From Candidatus Aciduliprofundum sp. (GTDB lineage: Archaea > Thermoplasmatota > Thermoplasmata > Thermoplasmatales > Aciduliprofundaceae): a stretch of 10,194 nucleotides of DNA. The number at the start of each line of letters is the position of its first letter. The stretch's first letter is position 1. The position numbers were made by a program, and so were the translations under genes. The DNA lies in the NCBI GenBank assembly GCA_015523135.1, contig WAKY01000124.1:1-10194 (forward strand). The letters are read 5' to 3'. Of this stretch, positions 1 to 5,697 are shown piece by piece. A model generated the notes under the pieces. The model was not told the origin of the DNA, made no database searches, and worked only from the letters and a program-made list of their open reading frames with translations.

Positions 1-48
1 AAGTGTCCAAAGAATAAGAGCCTAAAGAAGGTTCTGGTCACATGGTAG
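1..48 (+). CDS. C-terminal end of an upstream gene (partial)
   Basis: The only + frame open from the left edge reads KCPKNKSLKKVLVTW and stops at TAG (46-48). It overlaps the ATG of the next gene by 7 bases, in the sequence ACATGGTAG, an arrangement typical of translationally coupled archaeal genes. The other two + frames stop early. The lysine-rich tail with one Cys-Pro is too short to identify. It could be chance, since only 15 codons are visible. Confidence 0.4.
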   Translation, partial: KCPKNKSLKKVLVTW

Positions 49-1244
49 AGCTAGGCATTGTGGGTAAGCCCAATGTTGGAAAATCCACATTCTTCGCAGC
101 TGCAACCCTGCAAACTGTAGATATTGGAAATTATCCATTTACCACGATTGAGGCCAATAGGGCCATTGCCTATGTTCGCAAGCCATGCCCACATTTAGAG
201 TTAGGCAAGCCGTGTAACCCTAAAAAATCTCTATGCATAGATGGCACAAGATACATACCTGTAGAGCTCATAGATGTTGCCGGATTGGTGCCCGATGCCC
301 ATGCAGGCCGTGGCTTAGGCAATAAATTTCTGGACGATTTAAGGCATGCGGAAGCTTTGATTCATATTGTGGATGCATCTGGCTCAACAGACGCTGAGGG
401 CAACCCTGTGCCCAAGGGGAGCAGAGACCCGTGCAAGGATGTTGATTTTTTAGACAAGGAAATTGCCTACTGGATTGCGGACATAATAGGCAGAGGCTGG
501 ACCCGCATTGCTAGGAGATTGGAGGCGGAGAAGGTAAAGATAGAGGTGGCCATTGCTGAGAGATTGTCAGGATTGAACATAAATGATAAGCAAGTTCACG
601 TTGCTCTCTCTCATTTGAATCTGGATGAGAAGCCAAGTAGATGGAGCGATGAAGATATTCTTGCCCTTGCTTTTGAAATAAGGCGCATTGCCAAGCCAAT
701 GGTAATTGCTGCCAACAAGGCGGATATAACCGATGAAGAATATTTGAATAAATTCTTGGAGAGATGCAGGGAGAAGGGCTATGATATCATACCAATTTCG
801 GCGGATTACGAGCTTGCATTGCGTAGGGCTGCAAAAGCAGGGTTAGTGGATTACAAGCCGGGAGATGAAGATTTCAAAATTTTGAACGAGGATAAATTGA
901 GTGCAACCCAGCTTAAAGCTTTAGAGAAAATTCGCGAATTTATGCACAGATTTGGGGGTACGGGAGTGCAGAAGGTCATAGAGCATACTGTTTTCAATGT
1001 ACTGCAAATGATAGCCGTTTATCCCGTTGAAGATGAGAATAAATGGACGGATAAGGATGGAAATGTCCTTCCCGATGTTTATTTATTTCCTCTTGGCTCT
1101 ACAGCTATAGAGCTTGCTTACAAGGTGCACACCGATTTGGGTGAGAATTTCATCCGCGCGGTGGATGGCCGCAGCAAGAGAATTCTCGGCCACGATTACG
1201 AGCTCAAGGATGGTGATGTGATAAAGATAATTGCGAGGAAATGA
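42..1244 (+). CDS. Obg-family GTP-binding protein with TGS domain (archaeal YchF/Ygr210-like)
   Basis: Cytosolic translation-factor-class P-loop GTPase. At 400 aa it has the usual family length. Visible motifs: G1 P-loop GKPNVGKST (8-16), switch I around YPFTTIEAN (31-39), G3 DVAG (78-81), G4 NKAD (225-228), G5 ISA (252-254), and a C-terminal TGS domain (about 320-399). The NKAD motif predicts GTP, unlike bacterial YchF, whose altered G4 favours ATP; this places it in the archaeal/eukaryotic Ygr210-like branch. A Cys-containing insert (C49, C58, C65) follows switch I. The family is thought to act in ribosome or translation control, but the exact role in archaea is unsettled. The start is the ATG at 42; it overlaps the stop of the preceding frame, so translation is probably coupled. 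Confidence 0.93.
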   Translation: MVELGIVGKPNVGKSTFFAAATLQTVDIGNYPFTTIEANRAIAYVRKPCPHLELGKPCNPKKSLCIDGTRYIPVELIDVAGLVPDAHAGRGLGNKFLDDLRHAEALIHIVDASGSTDAEGNPVPKGSRDPCKDVDFLDKEIAYWIADIIGRGWTRIARRLEAEKVKIEVAIAERLSGLNINDKQVHVALSHLNLDEKPSRWSDEDILALAFEIRRIAKPMVIAANKADITDEEYLNKFLERCREKGYDIIPISADYELALRRAAKAGLVDYKPGDEDFKILNEDKLSATQLKALEKIREFMHRFGGTGVQKVIEHTVFNVLQMIAVYPVEDENKWTDKDGNVLPDVYLFPLGSTAIELAYKVHTDLGENFIRAVDGRSKRILGHDYELKDGDVIKIIARK

Positions 1245-1247
1245 TTT

Positions 1248-1294
1248 ATATTTGTGCATTATAATGAACAAAAACATTAAATATTTGTGCATTA
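1248..1294. repeat. 14-bp direct repeat in the promoter of the SHOCT-like gene
   Basis: ATATTTGTGCATTA occurs at 1248-1261 and again at 1281-1294, offset by 33 bp, about three helical turns. The second copy overlaps the TATA box. This is consistent with a cooperative regulator site or a duplicated promoter; no binding protein can be named. Confidence 0.5.
1277..1286 (+). promoter_or_regulatory. TATA box for the SHOCT-like gene
   Basis: TTAAATATTT follows an A-rich stretch (1267-1274) that could serve as a BRE. Transcription would start near 1306-1308, immediately ahead of the GGAAGTGA ribosome site. The same TATA/SD spacing is seen upstream of the genes starting at 7722 and 8707. Confidence 0.5.
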
Positions 1295-1305
1295 AGTATC
1301 CCTAA

Positions 1306-1313
1306 GGAAGTGA
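1306..1313 (+). promoter_or_regulatory. Shine-Dalgarno site that points to a CTG start
   Basis: GGAAGTGA matches 7 of 8 bases of GGAGGTGA. Its first G lies 12 bases ahead of CTG at 1318. That is the same distance seen from GGAGG to the start codon for the first pilin, rpiA and the HTH/Zn-ribbon gene. There is no comparable site ahead of TTG 1342. Confidence 0.45.
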
Positions 1314-1317
1314 GAAT

Positions 1318-1767
1318 CTGAAAGTTAAAGATAGAGTTAGTTTGAGCGTTTTGATAAGCACCAAGGAAAGAGCGGTGTTGGATTATGCCCTGCTCACAGT
1401 TGCCAGTTTAACCCTATTCTTTGTGTCCATATTTTATGTGGCTCTTGCCTTTGGGGTGATAACAATACAAAATGCTCTATCCAAGTGGTTTGGATGGGGC
1501 GGAGTTGTTGCTGGCTCTCTCTGCATACTTTTGCCTGCTCTTGGATTGATTTTAGGCATTCTTGGCACATTTGCGGGAATAATCGGAATGGTTAGGGCCT
1601 ATTCTTCTCTAAGAAAATTGAAAACCATAGAGCCGCAAGAGGTGGAGAAGGAAGAGATCAAGTATGCCCTGCGCAAAGAGTACCTCATGGGCAAGATGAC
1701 CAAGGAAGAATACGAGGAAAAGCTAAAACTCGTGGAGGAGAGGTACAAGACCAAAGAAAAATTATAA
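1318..1767 (+). CDS. Small two-helix membrane protein with C-terminal SHOCT-like domain
   Basis: Function unknown. Counting from TTG 1342 the protein has 141 aa. There are two hydrophobic segments (about 14-40 and 50-85) with a glycine-rich second helix. A charged linker follows, and then a short motif LRKEYLMGKMTKEEYEEKL (about 109-127), which fits SHOCT (L..ly..G.iT.eEfe..K..L), often found at the C-terminus of bacterial and archaeal membrane proteins. I place the start at CTG 1318 because of the SD at 1306; TTG 1342 is the conventional alternative, and the frame is closed by TAA at 1303-1305. Its stop shares the palindrome TTATAA with the stop of the opposing pilin gene. A role in oligomerisation or envelope stress is only inference. 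Confidence 0.75.
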   Translation: MKVKDRVSLSVLISTKERAVLDYALLTVASLTLFFVSIFYVALAFGVITIQNALSKWFGWGGVVAGSLCILLPALGLILGILGTFAGIIGMVRAYSSLRKLKTIEPQEVEKEEIKYALRKEYLMGKMTKEEYEEKLKLVEERYKTKEKL

Positions 1768-2253
1768 TTTTATATAGCCTGTGGCAACTCCATTATATCC
1801 TGCAATGCTCAATCTTATTGAATCTCCGGATGAAAATTGCGGAGCATTTGTTCCCACAATTTTAATCTCAATCTCATCGCCACTATCAAATTTTTTGTTC
1901 GCATTGTTATCGTGGAAAATTGCTTTAAAATACCATTTTGCCCCGGCACTGTAATTGCTCCAAGTTTCTGTGGAGGATGAATAATTTAGCATTGTGTATT
2001 TTCCATTGTGAAAAACGCCAATTTTTACCAAGCTTACATCAATCTGCTGCGGGCTGCTCATTTCTACTGCGAAGAAAACATCCTTTGCAGTAGAAGGTTG
2101 AGACTCCATAGTAAGGGTACATCTTAACTGAGCAGTCATATAAGGTGTGGCGAAATAGCTAGTTGCAAAAAGATAAATTGAGGCAACAAGTATAATCGTT
2201 ATAGCCACCATAAGAAGCGTACCCACAACAGGGCTCACACCTTCTTCTTTCAT
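1762..2253 (-). CDS. Archaeal type IV pilin-like protein (second pilin)
   Basis: Secreted pilin-like subunit of 163 aa. The N-terminus MKEEG|VSPVVGTLLMVAI is a class III signal peptide: a short charged leader cut after Gly5 by a prepilin peptidase, followed by a hydrophobic helix (about 6-30) that packs in the filament core, the 'archaeal type IV pilin, N-terminal' family. The C-terminal part is beta-rich and carries D115-N-N-A-N-K-K-F-D123-S-G-D126, an EF-hand/dockerin-like acidic loop shared with the upstream pilin. The ATG at 2253 is chosen over an ATG at 2298 because it gives the canonical short leader and has GGTG about 10 bases upstream. It lies 46 bases after the first pilin and is probably co-transcribed. 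One cysteine (C45) is visible. Confidence 0.85.
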   Translation of the reverse strand: MKEEGVSPVVGTLLMVAITIILVASIYLFATSYFATPYMTAQLRCTLTMESQPSTAKDVFFAVEMSSPQQIDVSLVKIGVFHNGKYTMLNYSSSTETWSNYSAGAKWYFKAIFHDNNANKKFDSGDEIEIKIVGTNAPQFSSGDSIRLSIAGYNGVATGYIKL

Positions 2254-2299
2254 ATCAAACACCAAAAAATAAAAAATTAGAAAAATTGGTTTTACCAAT

Positions 2300-2794
2300 T
2301 TAGGATGGTACGGTCGCCTGTGCGTTGCCGCTGTAGCCTGTTATGTAAACATATAATGTCATACCAGCTACAGTGCCAGAGGTAACTTCAACTATAATTT
2401 GATCTCCAGTATCCAATTTGCCATTTCCATTGAGGTCATTGATGCTTATTGTTACTGTATATGAGTGCGATCCACTACTAAGTGTGAAAGTCCCAGTACC
2501 ATCATTACTCAATGTTTGTGTATCTTTACCTGTATTGTTTTCTAATGTTATTTTAACATTGGAGAAAGTGGCCTGAGAAGGTTGGCTCATAGATACATCG
2601 AATACTGCTTTTTGACCAGTGCTCATCTGTGCGTTATATGTCAAGCTCATTGTAAGTGGAGTGTTTGTACCTCCGCCCATGTACCCAGAGACCAGTAGCC
2701 AGACTGTCGCTGCAAGCACTACTGTTATAGCGACCATCAAAATGGTAGCTATAACCGGGCTTACGCCCTCTTCTTTCTTATATATCCTTTTCAT
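2300..2794 (-). CDS. Archaeal type IV pilin-like protein (first pilin)
   Basis: Secreted pilin-like subunit of 164 aa. The leader MKRIYKKEEG|VSPVIATILM has the basic residues, the Gly10 cleavage site and the VSPV start of the archaeal type IV pilin family; the hydrophobic core helix spans about 11-37. The rest is Ser/Thr-rich, beta-type and low in charge. D120-L-N-G-N-G-K-L-D128-T-G-D131 is a likely Ca2+-binding loop. Both pilins end in similar segments (LYVYITGYSGNA and IRLSIAGYNGVA), suggesting duplication of one ancestor. The ATG at 2794 is supported by AGGAGG (2802-2807) and a TATA box at 2843-2852. It is the first gene of the pilin operon. The genes for the secretion ATPase and membrane platform are not in the window. 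Confidence 0.88.
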   Translation of the reverse strand: MKRIYKKEEGVSPVIATILMVAITVVLAATVWLLVSGYMGGGTNTPLTMSLTYNAQMSTGQKAVFDVSMSQPSQATFSNVKITLENNTGKDTQTLSNDGTGTFTLSSGSHSYTVTISINDLNGNGKLDTGDQIIVEVTSGTVAGMTLYVYITGYSGNAQATVPS

Positions 2795-2801
2795 GTTCAG
2801 T

Positions 2802-2807
2802 CCTCCT
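2802..2807 (-). promoter_or_regulatory. Strong Shine-Dalgarno site for the pilin operon
   Basis: Minus-strand AGGAGG lies 7 bases before the ATG at 2794. It is among the best ribosome sites in the window, consistent with an abundant surface protein. Confidence 0.7.
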
Positions 2808-2820
2808 GGGTTTTAAACCC
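2808..2820. promoter_or_regulatory. Inverted repeat in the pilin leader
   Basis: GGGTTT-T-AAACCC is a perfect 6+6 dyad around one base. It lies between the expected transcription start (about 2823) and the ribosome site. As DNA it could be an operator; as RNA a one-base loop would need fraying. Its regulator is unknown. Confidence 0.4.
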
Positions 2821-2842
2821 ATGTATCAATTAAAGGTGCCCC

Positions 2843-2852
2843 ATATTTAAAG
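2843..2852 (-). promoter_or_regulatory. TATA box of the pilin operon
   Basis: On the minus strand CTTTAAATAT is preceded by AAAACC, a reasonable BRE. Transcription is expected near 2822-2824, giving a leader of about 28 nt that contains the dyad and the AGGAGG site. Confidence 0.6.
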
Positions 2853-2961
2853 GTTTTGGAGCAAATTTCGAATTATTGCGGTTTTGCAAGAAAAACCATG
2901 ACATGATAAAGCATGTTTTTTATTCATTCATTTCTAAATTAATTCTCTCCCTGCGAAAATG

Positions 2962-2969
2962 TTTAAATT
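2962..2969 (+). promoter_or_regulatory. TATA box of trkA-trkH
   Basis: TTTAAATT is preceded by CGAAAATG. Its centre is 26-27 bases before ATG 2992, so the transcript would begin at or next to the start codon; no ribosome site is visible. This suggests leaderless initiation. Confidence 0.6.
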
Positions 2970-2991
2970 CTCCATTTGGATAACCTTAACT

Positions 2992-3639
2992 ATGTATATT
3001 ATTGTAATTGGCGGTGGGAAAATAGGTGAGTACTTGGTTAGTATGCTTGTTGATGAGGGTCACAATATAGCGCTCATAGAGAAGGATGAAGGTAGAGCAA
3101 GGCATATGGCTGAGAATTATGATATTCTCGTTATAAAGGGGGATGGTAGCGAAGCATCTTACCTCGAAGATGCAGGCATAATGAAGGCGGATGTTTTAGT
3201 TGCCTGCACCGGCAATGACCAGGTGAATTTTGTTGCCTGCCAGCTTGCAAAGCACACTTACAATGTGGGCAAGGTAATAGCTAGGACCACGAATCCGGGA
3301 AACAAAGTCCTTTATGAGAGCTTGGGTGTGGATGTTGTGATTAGCACAACTGAAGTGGCCGCAAAGGCCATGTACGCAGGAATAAAGGGCTTTGCCTCAG
3401 TGCTGACTTTCGCAGGAGATGTGGAGCTCTTGCATGTGCGTGTTGATAAGCTCTCACCCATAGTGGATAGGAAGATAAGCGATATACACATGCCTTGGGG
3501 AAGTATAATAGCCACTATTTTGCGTAAGGGCCAAATAATTGTGCCTAGGGGAGATGAAGTTATACGAGAAGGAGACGAGCTTGCAATAGTCACCAAGAAG
3601 GGCGTAGAGAAGAAGGTGAGGGAGATAGTGTTGGGGTAG
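2992..3639 (+). CDS. trkA: Trk potassium uptake system, NAD-binding regulatory subunit TrkA
   Basis: Cytosolic RCK/KTN protein that forms a ring under TrkH and gates it in response to bound nucleotide. The 215-aa product has one TrkA-N Rossmann domain with GGGKIG (7-12), the ribose-binding acid E30 after strand 2, and GDGS (50-53). A TrkA-C domain follows (about 135-213). The single-copy N+C layout is typical of archaea; the long E. coli TrkA is duplicated. The start at 2992 is preferred to an in-frame ATG at 2959 because MYIIVIGGGKIG is the normal family start and the TATA box at 2962 would otherwise lie inside the gene. trkH follows after 4 bases. Confidence 0.93.
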   Translation: MYIIVIGGGKIGEYLVSMLVDEGHNIALIEKDEGRARHMAENYDILVIKGDGSEASYLEDAGIMKADVLVACTGNDQVNFVACQLAKHTYNVGKVIARTTNPGNKVLYESLGVDVVISTTEVAAKAMYAGIKGFASVLTFAGDVELLHVRVDKLSPIVDRKISDIHMPWGSIIATILRKGQIIVPRGDEVIREGDELAIVTKKGVEKKVREIVLG

Positions 3640-3643
3640 TGAG

Positions 3644-5047
3644 ATGAACAAGATTCTCTATTTTTCACTGAAACTTCTTACGTACATATCCATCTTCATG
3701 CTCATAGATGCAGTTTATGCTTTGATTGTAGATAGAAGCGTTGTTATTTCCTTGGCATTTATTTTTCCTGCAACATGGATAATTTTTCTATGGGTTCCCT
3801 TTATGAAAGAGCCGGTGCCAGAGAATCTCACGCTTAGAGAATCTTTCAAGATTGCGGCAATTGGATGGCTCTTGATGTCTTTCTTTGGAGCCATACCCTT
3901 TGTACTTTCCGGCTATTTAAATCCCCTTGATGCCTGGTTTGAGAGCATGTCTGGATTTACAGCCACAGGATTGACAATGTTCACTGATGTTGAATCTCTT
4001 CCACGAAGCATACTTCTATGGCGCTCGCTTACAGAGTGGATTGGGGGTGTTGGTGTTATAGCCCTATTCTTATCAGTTATGTACCGCACAAGCAGAGTGG
4101 TGCAGAGCTTGTACTTTGCAGAGGGCAGAAGCGATAAAACTGAGCCAACAATAGTGGGCACTGTGAGAAAAATTTGGGGAATATATCTATTTTACACGCT
4201 TCTCTTTGCCCTGATATTTTACCTTTTAAAAGTTCCAATGTTTGATGCCATCAACATATCAATGACTGCTTTAGCTACTGGAGGATTTGCGGTAACGAAC
4301 AACAGCATAGCTGCCTACTCTCCCTATGTGGCCATAGCTATGATATTTGCAATGGCTGCTGGAGGAATATCCTTCGTTTCGCACATAAATCTGTTTAAAG
4401 GCAGGATAAGAGAATTCTTCTCTATAGAGGTCAAAGCTATGGTAATAATCATCGTTTCATTCTCTGTTATAATGCTTCTACATCTGGCTTGGTTGGGGGA
4501 AAGCTGGAGTTTAGCAGCTTTGCAAACATTCTTCCACACTACATCTGCTCTTACAGGCACAGGATTTAGCATATCTGACTTATCAAATTTGACAGATTTT
4601 GATAAAACATTCTTGATTTTGAGCATGATCTTTGGAGGTGCTTATGGTTCTACATCTTCTGCCTTAAAACTAATAAGGGTGGTTGTATTGGTTTACGGTA
4701 TAGTGTGGTATATAAAAGTTCGTTTGTATCCGAGAAGTGCCATTATACCCTTCAAGATAGGCAAGAAGGTTTTTGAATCATCTGAAGTGAGGGATGTTTC
4801 TATCTACACTACAACCTACTTGTTCATGCTGTTATTTGGAGCTATAATATTAATGGCTTATGGAAACAGTCTTGTAAATTCACTCTTTGAAGTTGCCAGT
4901 GCAGAGGGTAATGTTGGTCTAACAGTGGGTATAACTTCTCCATTCATGCCTTGGATTGAAAAGCTCACGTTAATTTTAGAGATGTGGTTTGGTAGGTTAG
5001 AGATATTCCCTGTTCTCATTCTTCTTGCAGATATAGTGAGGAGATAA
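3644..5047 (+). CDS. trkH: Trk potassium uptake system, ion-conducting membrane subunit TrkH
   Basis: Integral membrane K+ translocating subunit of 467 aa, normal for archaeal TrkH/KtrB. Four pore repeats are visible, each with its selectivity-filter glycine: TATGL (106-110), LATGGF (210-215), TGTGF (304-308) and GNVGLT (422-427). The intramembrane segment GGAYGSTSSALK (331-342) and the C-terminal GRLE..PVL (450-458) also match the family. The ATG lies 4 bases after trkA in GTAGTGAGATG, so the two genes form one operon and TrkA is its obvious partner. No clear poly-T terminator follows directly; the antisense guide RNA begins to overlap at its stop codon. Confidence 0.94.
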   Translation: MNKILYFSLKLLTYISIFMLIDAVYALIVDRSVVISLAFIFPATWIIFLWVPFMKEPVPENLTLRESFKIAAIGWLLMSFFGAIPFVLSGYLNPLDAWFESMSGFTATGLTMFTDVESLPRSILLWRSLTEWIGGVGVIALFLSVMYRTSRVVQSLYFAEGRSDKTEPTIVGTVRKIWGIYLFYTLLFALIFYLLKVPMFDAINISMTALATGGFAVTNNSIAAYSPYVAIAMIFAMAAGGISFVSHINLFKGRIREFFSIEVKAMVIIIVSFSVIMLLHLAWLGESWSLAALQTFFHTTSALTGTGFSISDLSNLTDFDKTFLILSMIFGGAYGSTSSALKLIRVVVLVYGIVWYIKVRLYPRSAIIPFKIGKKVFESSEVRDVSIYTTTYLFMLLFGAIILMAYGNSLVNSLFEVASAEGNVGLTVGITSPFMPWIEKLTLILEMWFGRLEIFPVLILLADIVRR

Positions 5048-5180
5048 ATATCCCCCGACATTAACAGCACCTATCATCTTTCAAGGTGCCTGACCCTGCC
5101 GGGGGTGTATAGGGCATCTTCTGGCCCAAGCATCATTGTGCGATGACACACCGCCCTCCGCCGGGGGCCCAGATGCCCAG
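5046..5180 (-). ncRNA. Two-hairpin H/ACA-type guide RNA, predicted to target 23S helix 69
   Basis: A GC-rich island in AT-rich DNA folds on the minus strand into two hairpins. The 5' hairpin has an 8-bp closing stem (5171-5178 with 5112-5119), inner GGCCC/GGGCC, apical GCGGUG-UGU-CAUCGC, and a perfect ACA box (5106-5108) 3 nt after the stem. The 3' hairpin has a lower stem 5098-5105/5052-5059, pocket strands AGGGUCA (5097-5091) and GUUAAU (5065-5060), an upper stem GGCACCU/AGGUGCU, and loop UGAAAGAUGAU, whose U·U, G·A and A·G pairs form an L7Ae-type K-loop. AUA (5051-5049) lies 14 nt below the pocket. G·U pairs in both hairpins become A·C mismatches on the plus strand, so the minus strand is the RNA. 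The ends are inferred. The 5' hairpin's target is not resolved. Confidence 0.78.
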
Positions 5181-5200
5181 AAATAAGAGAAGTGAAGTAG

Positions 5201-5212
5201 GATATATTATTT
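5201..5212 (-). promoter_or_regulatory. TATA box of the H/ACA-type RNA
   Basis: On the minus strand AATAATATATC is centred about 26 bases before 5179, one base from the first paired base of the 5' hairpin (5178). This promoter position independently supports the strand and 5' end of the RNA. Confidence 0.6.
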
Positions 5213-5248
5213 TTGGATAAATTGGAATTTGAAGGGTGAAGAAAATCA

Positions 5249-5555
5249 TTTTTTACCACTTTTACCCTCTAACTCCTTAGGTAAAAGCGTGAAAAATTCA
5301 CGCAACTTGATGAGTACTATCTACACCACATGCATGACTGCTCTTTCTCTCCCTTGCTCCTGAAAATTCATGCCTTTTTGCCCCTTTTAGCCTTCTATAT
5401 ACCCCTCAAATCCACCCATTTAAGCCATCATAACCCCTTAAAATTGATGCCCATATACCCCTCATATTGCCCCGATATGCTGGCATATAACCCCTATTTT
5501 TACCACTTTAAAAGGGTGGTAAAAGTGGTGAAAAAGTGGTGAAAGTGGTGAAAAG
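5249..5555. repeat. Noncoding repeat region: GTGGTGAAAA units, inverted copies and C4 tracts
   Basis: No believable gene is present in 5213-5697. Four direct units of GTGGTGAAAA type run at 5516-5524, 5525-5535, 5536-5544 and 5545-5554, about one per helical turn. Inverted copies TTTTTACCAC lie at 5497-5506 and 5249-5259. ACCACTTTTACC (5255-5266) is the exact reverse complement of 5518-5529, so the inner 250 bases are bracketed by inverted repeats. Between them are six CCCC tracts and two short dyads (5287-5303 and 5475-5488). It could be a protein-binding array, an origin-like element or a degenerate MITE; nothing decides between these. Confidence 0.5.
5287..5303. repeat. Perfect 7-bp inverted repeat
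   Basis: GCGTGAA-AAA-TTCACGC is a perfect dyad with a 3-base centre, standing alone inside the noncoding region. It suits a dimeric regulator site or a small RNA hairpin. No T-run follows it, so it is unlikely to be a terminator. Confidence 0.45.
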
Positions 5556-5683
5556 AGAATGAGAAAAATAGCTAAGAAAAATTTCATAGAGAAGCTTATT
5601 ATCTCACATTTTCCCAGCGATTTTGGAGAAACAGAAAAATACCAAGAATAAATTAAATCTTCAAAAGTAATGTATAAAAGTAT

Positions 5684-5697
5684 AATATAAAAAAGAA
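5684..5697 (-). terminator. U-rich terminator of the FG-GAP protein gene
   Basis: Directly after the stop codon the minus strand reads TTCTTTTTTATATT, with a run of six Ts. Archaeal RNA polymerase terminates on such T-runs without a hairpin. Confidence 0.4.

Noticed and set aside
2959..2991. Eleven extra N-terminal codons of trkA.
   Set aside because: The TATA box would be inside the coding region, and the Rossmann domain begins directly at the ATG at 2992.
5146..5156. ACACACCGCCC on the plus strand is identical to the universal 16S rRNA motif near position 1400.
   Set aside because: Only 11 bases match and they fall in the apical stem of the 5' hairpin; flanking bases do not fit an H/ACA bipartite target. 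Probably coincidence in GC-rich DNA, though an rRNA contact is not excluded.
5307..5363. Possible C/D box sRNA: TTGATGA (5307-5313) and CTGA (5360-5363), 57 bases apart.
   Set aside because: There is no closing stem, no convincing internal D'/C' pair, and no rRNA match that I recognise in the guide position.
5249..5535. CRISPR array.
   Set aside because: The repeats are too short, tandem and unevenly spaced, with no unique spacers of constant length.
5330..5542. A 70-codon plus-strand frame over the C4-tract region.
   Set aside because: His/Pro/Tyr-rich composition simply reflects the CCCC and ACCAC repeats; there is no ribosome site or recognisable motif.
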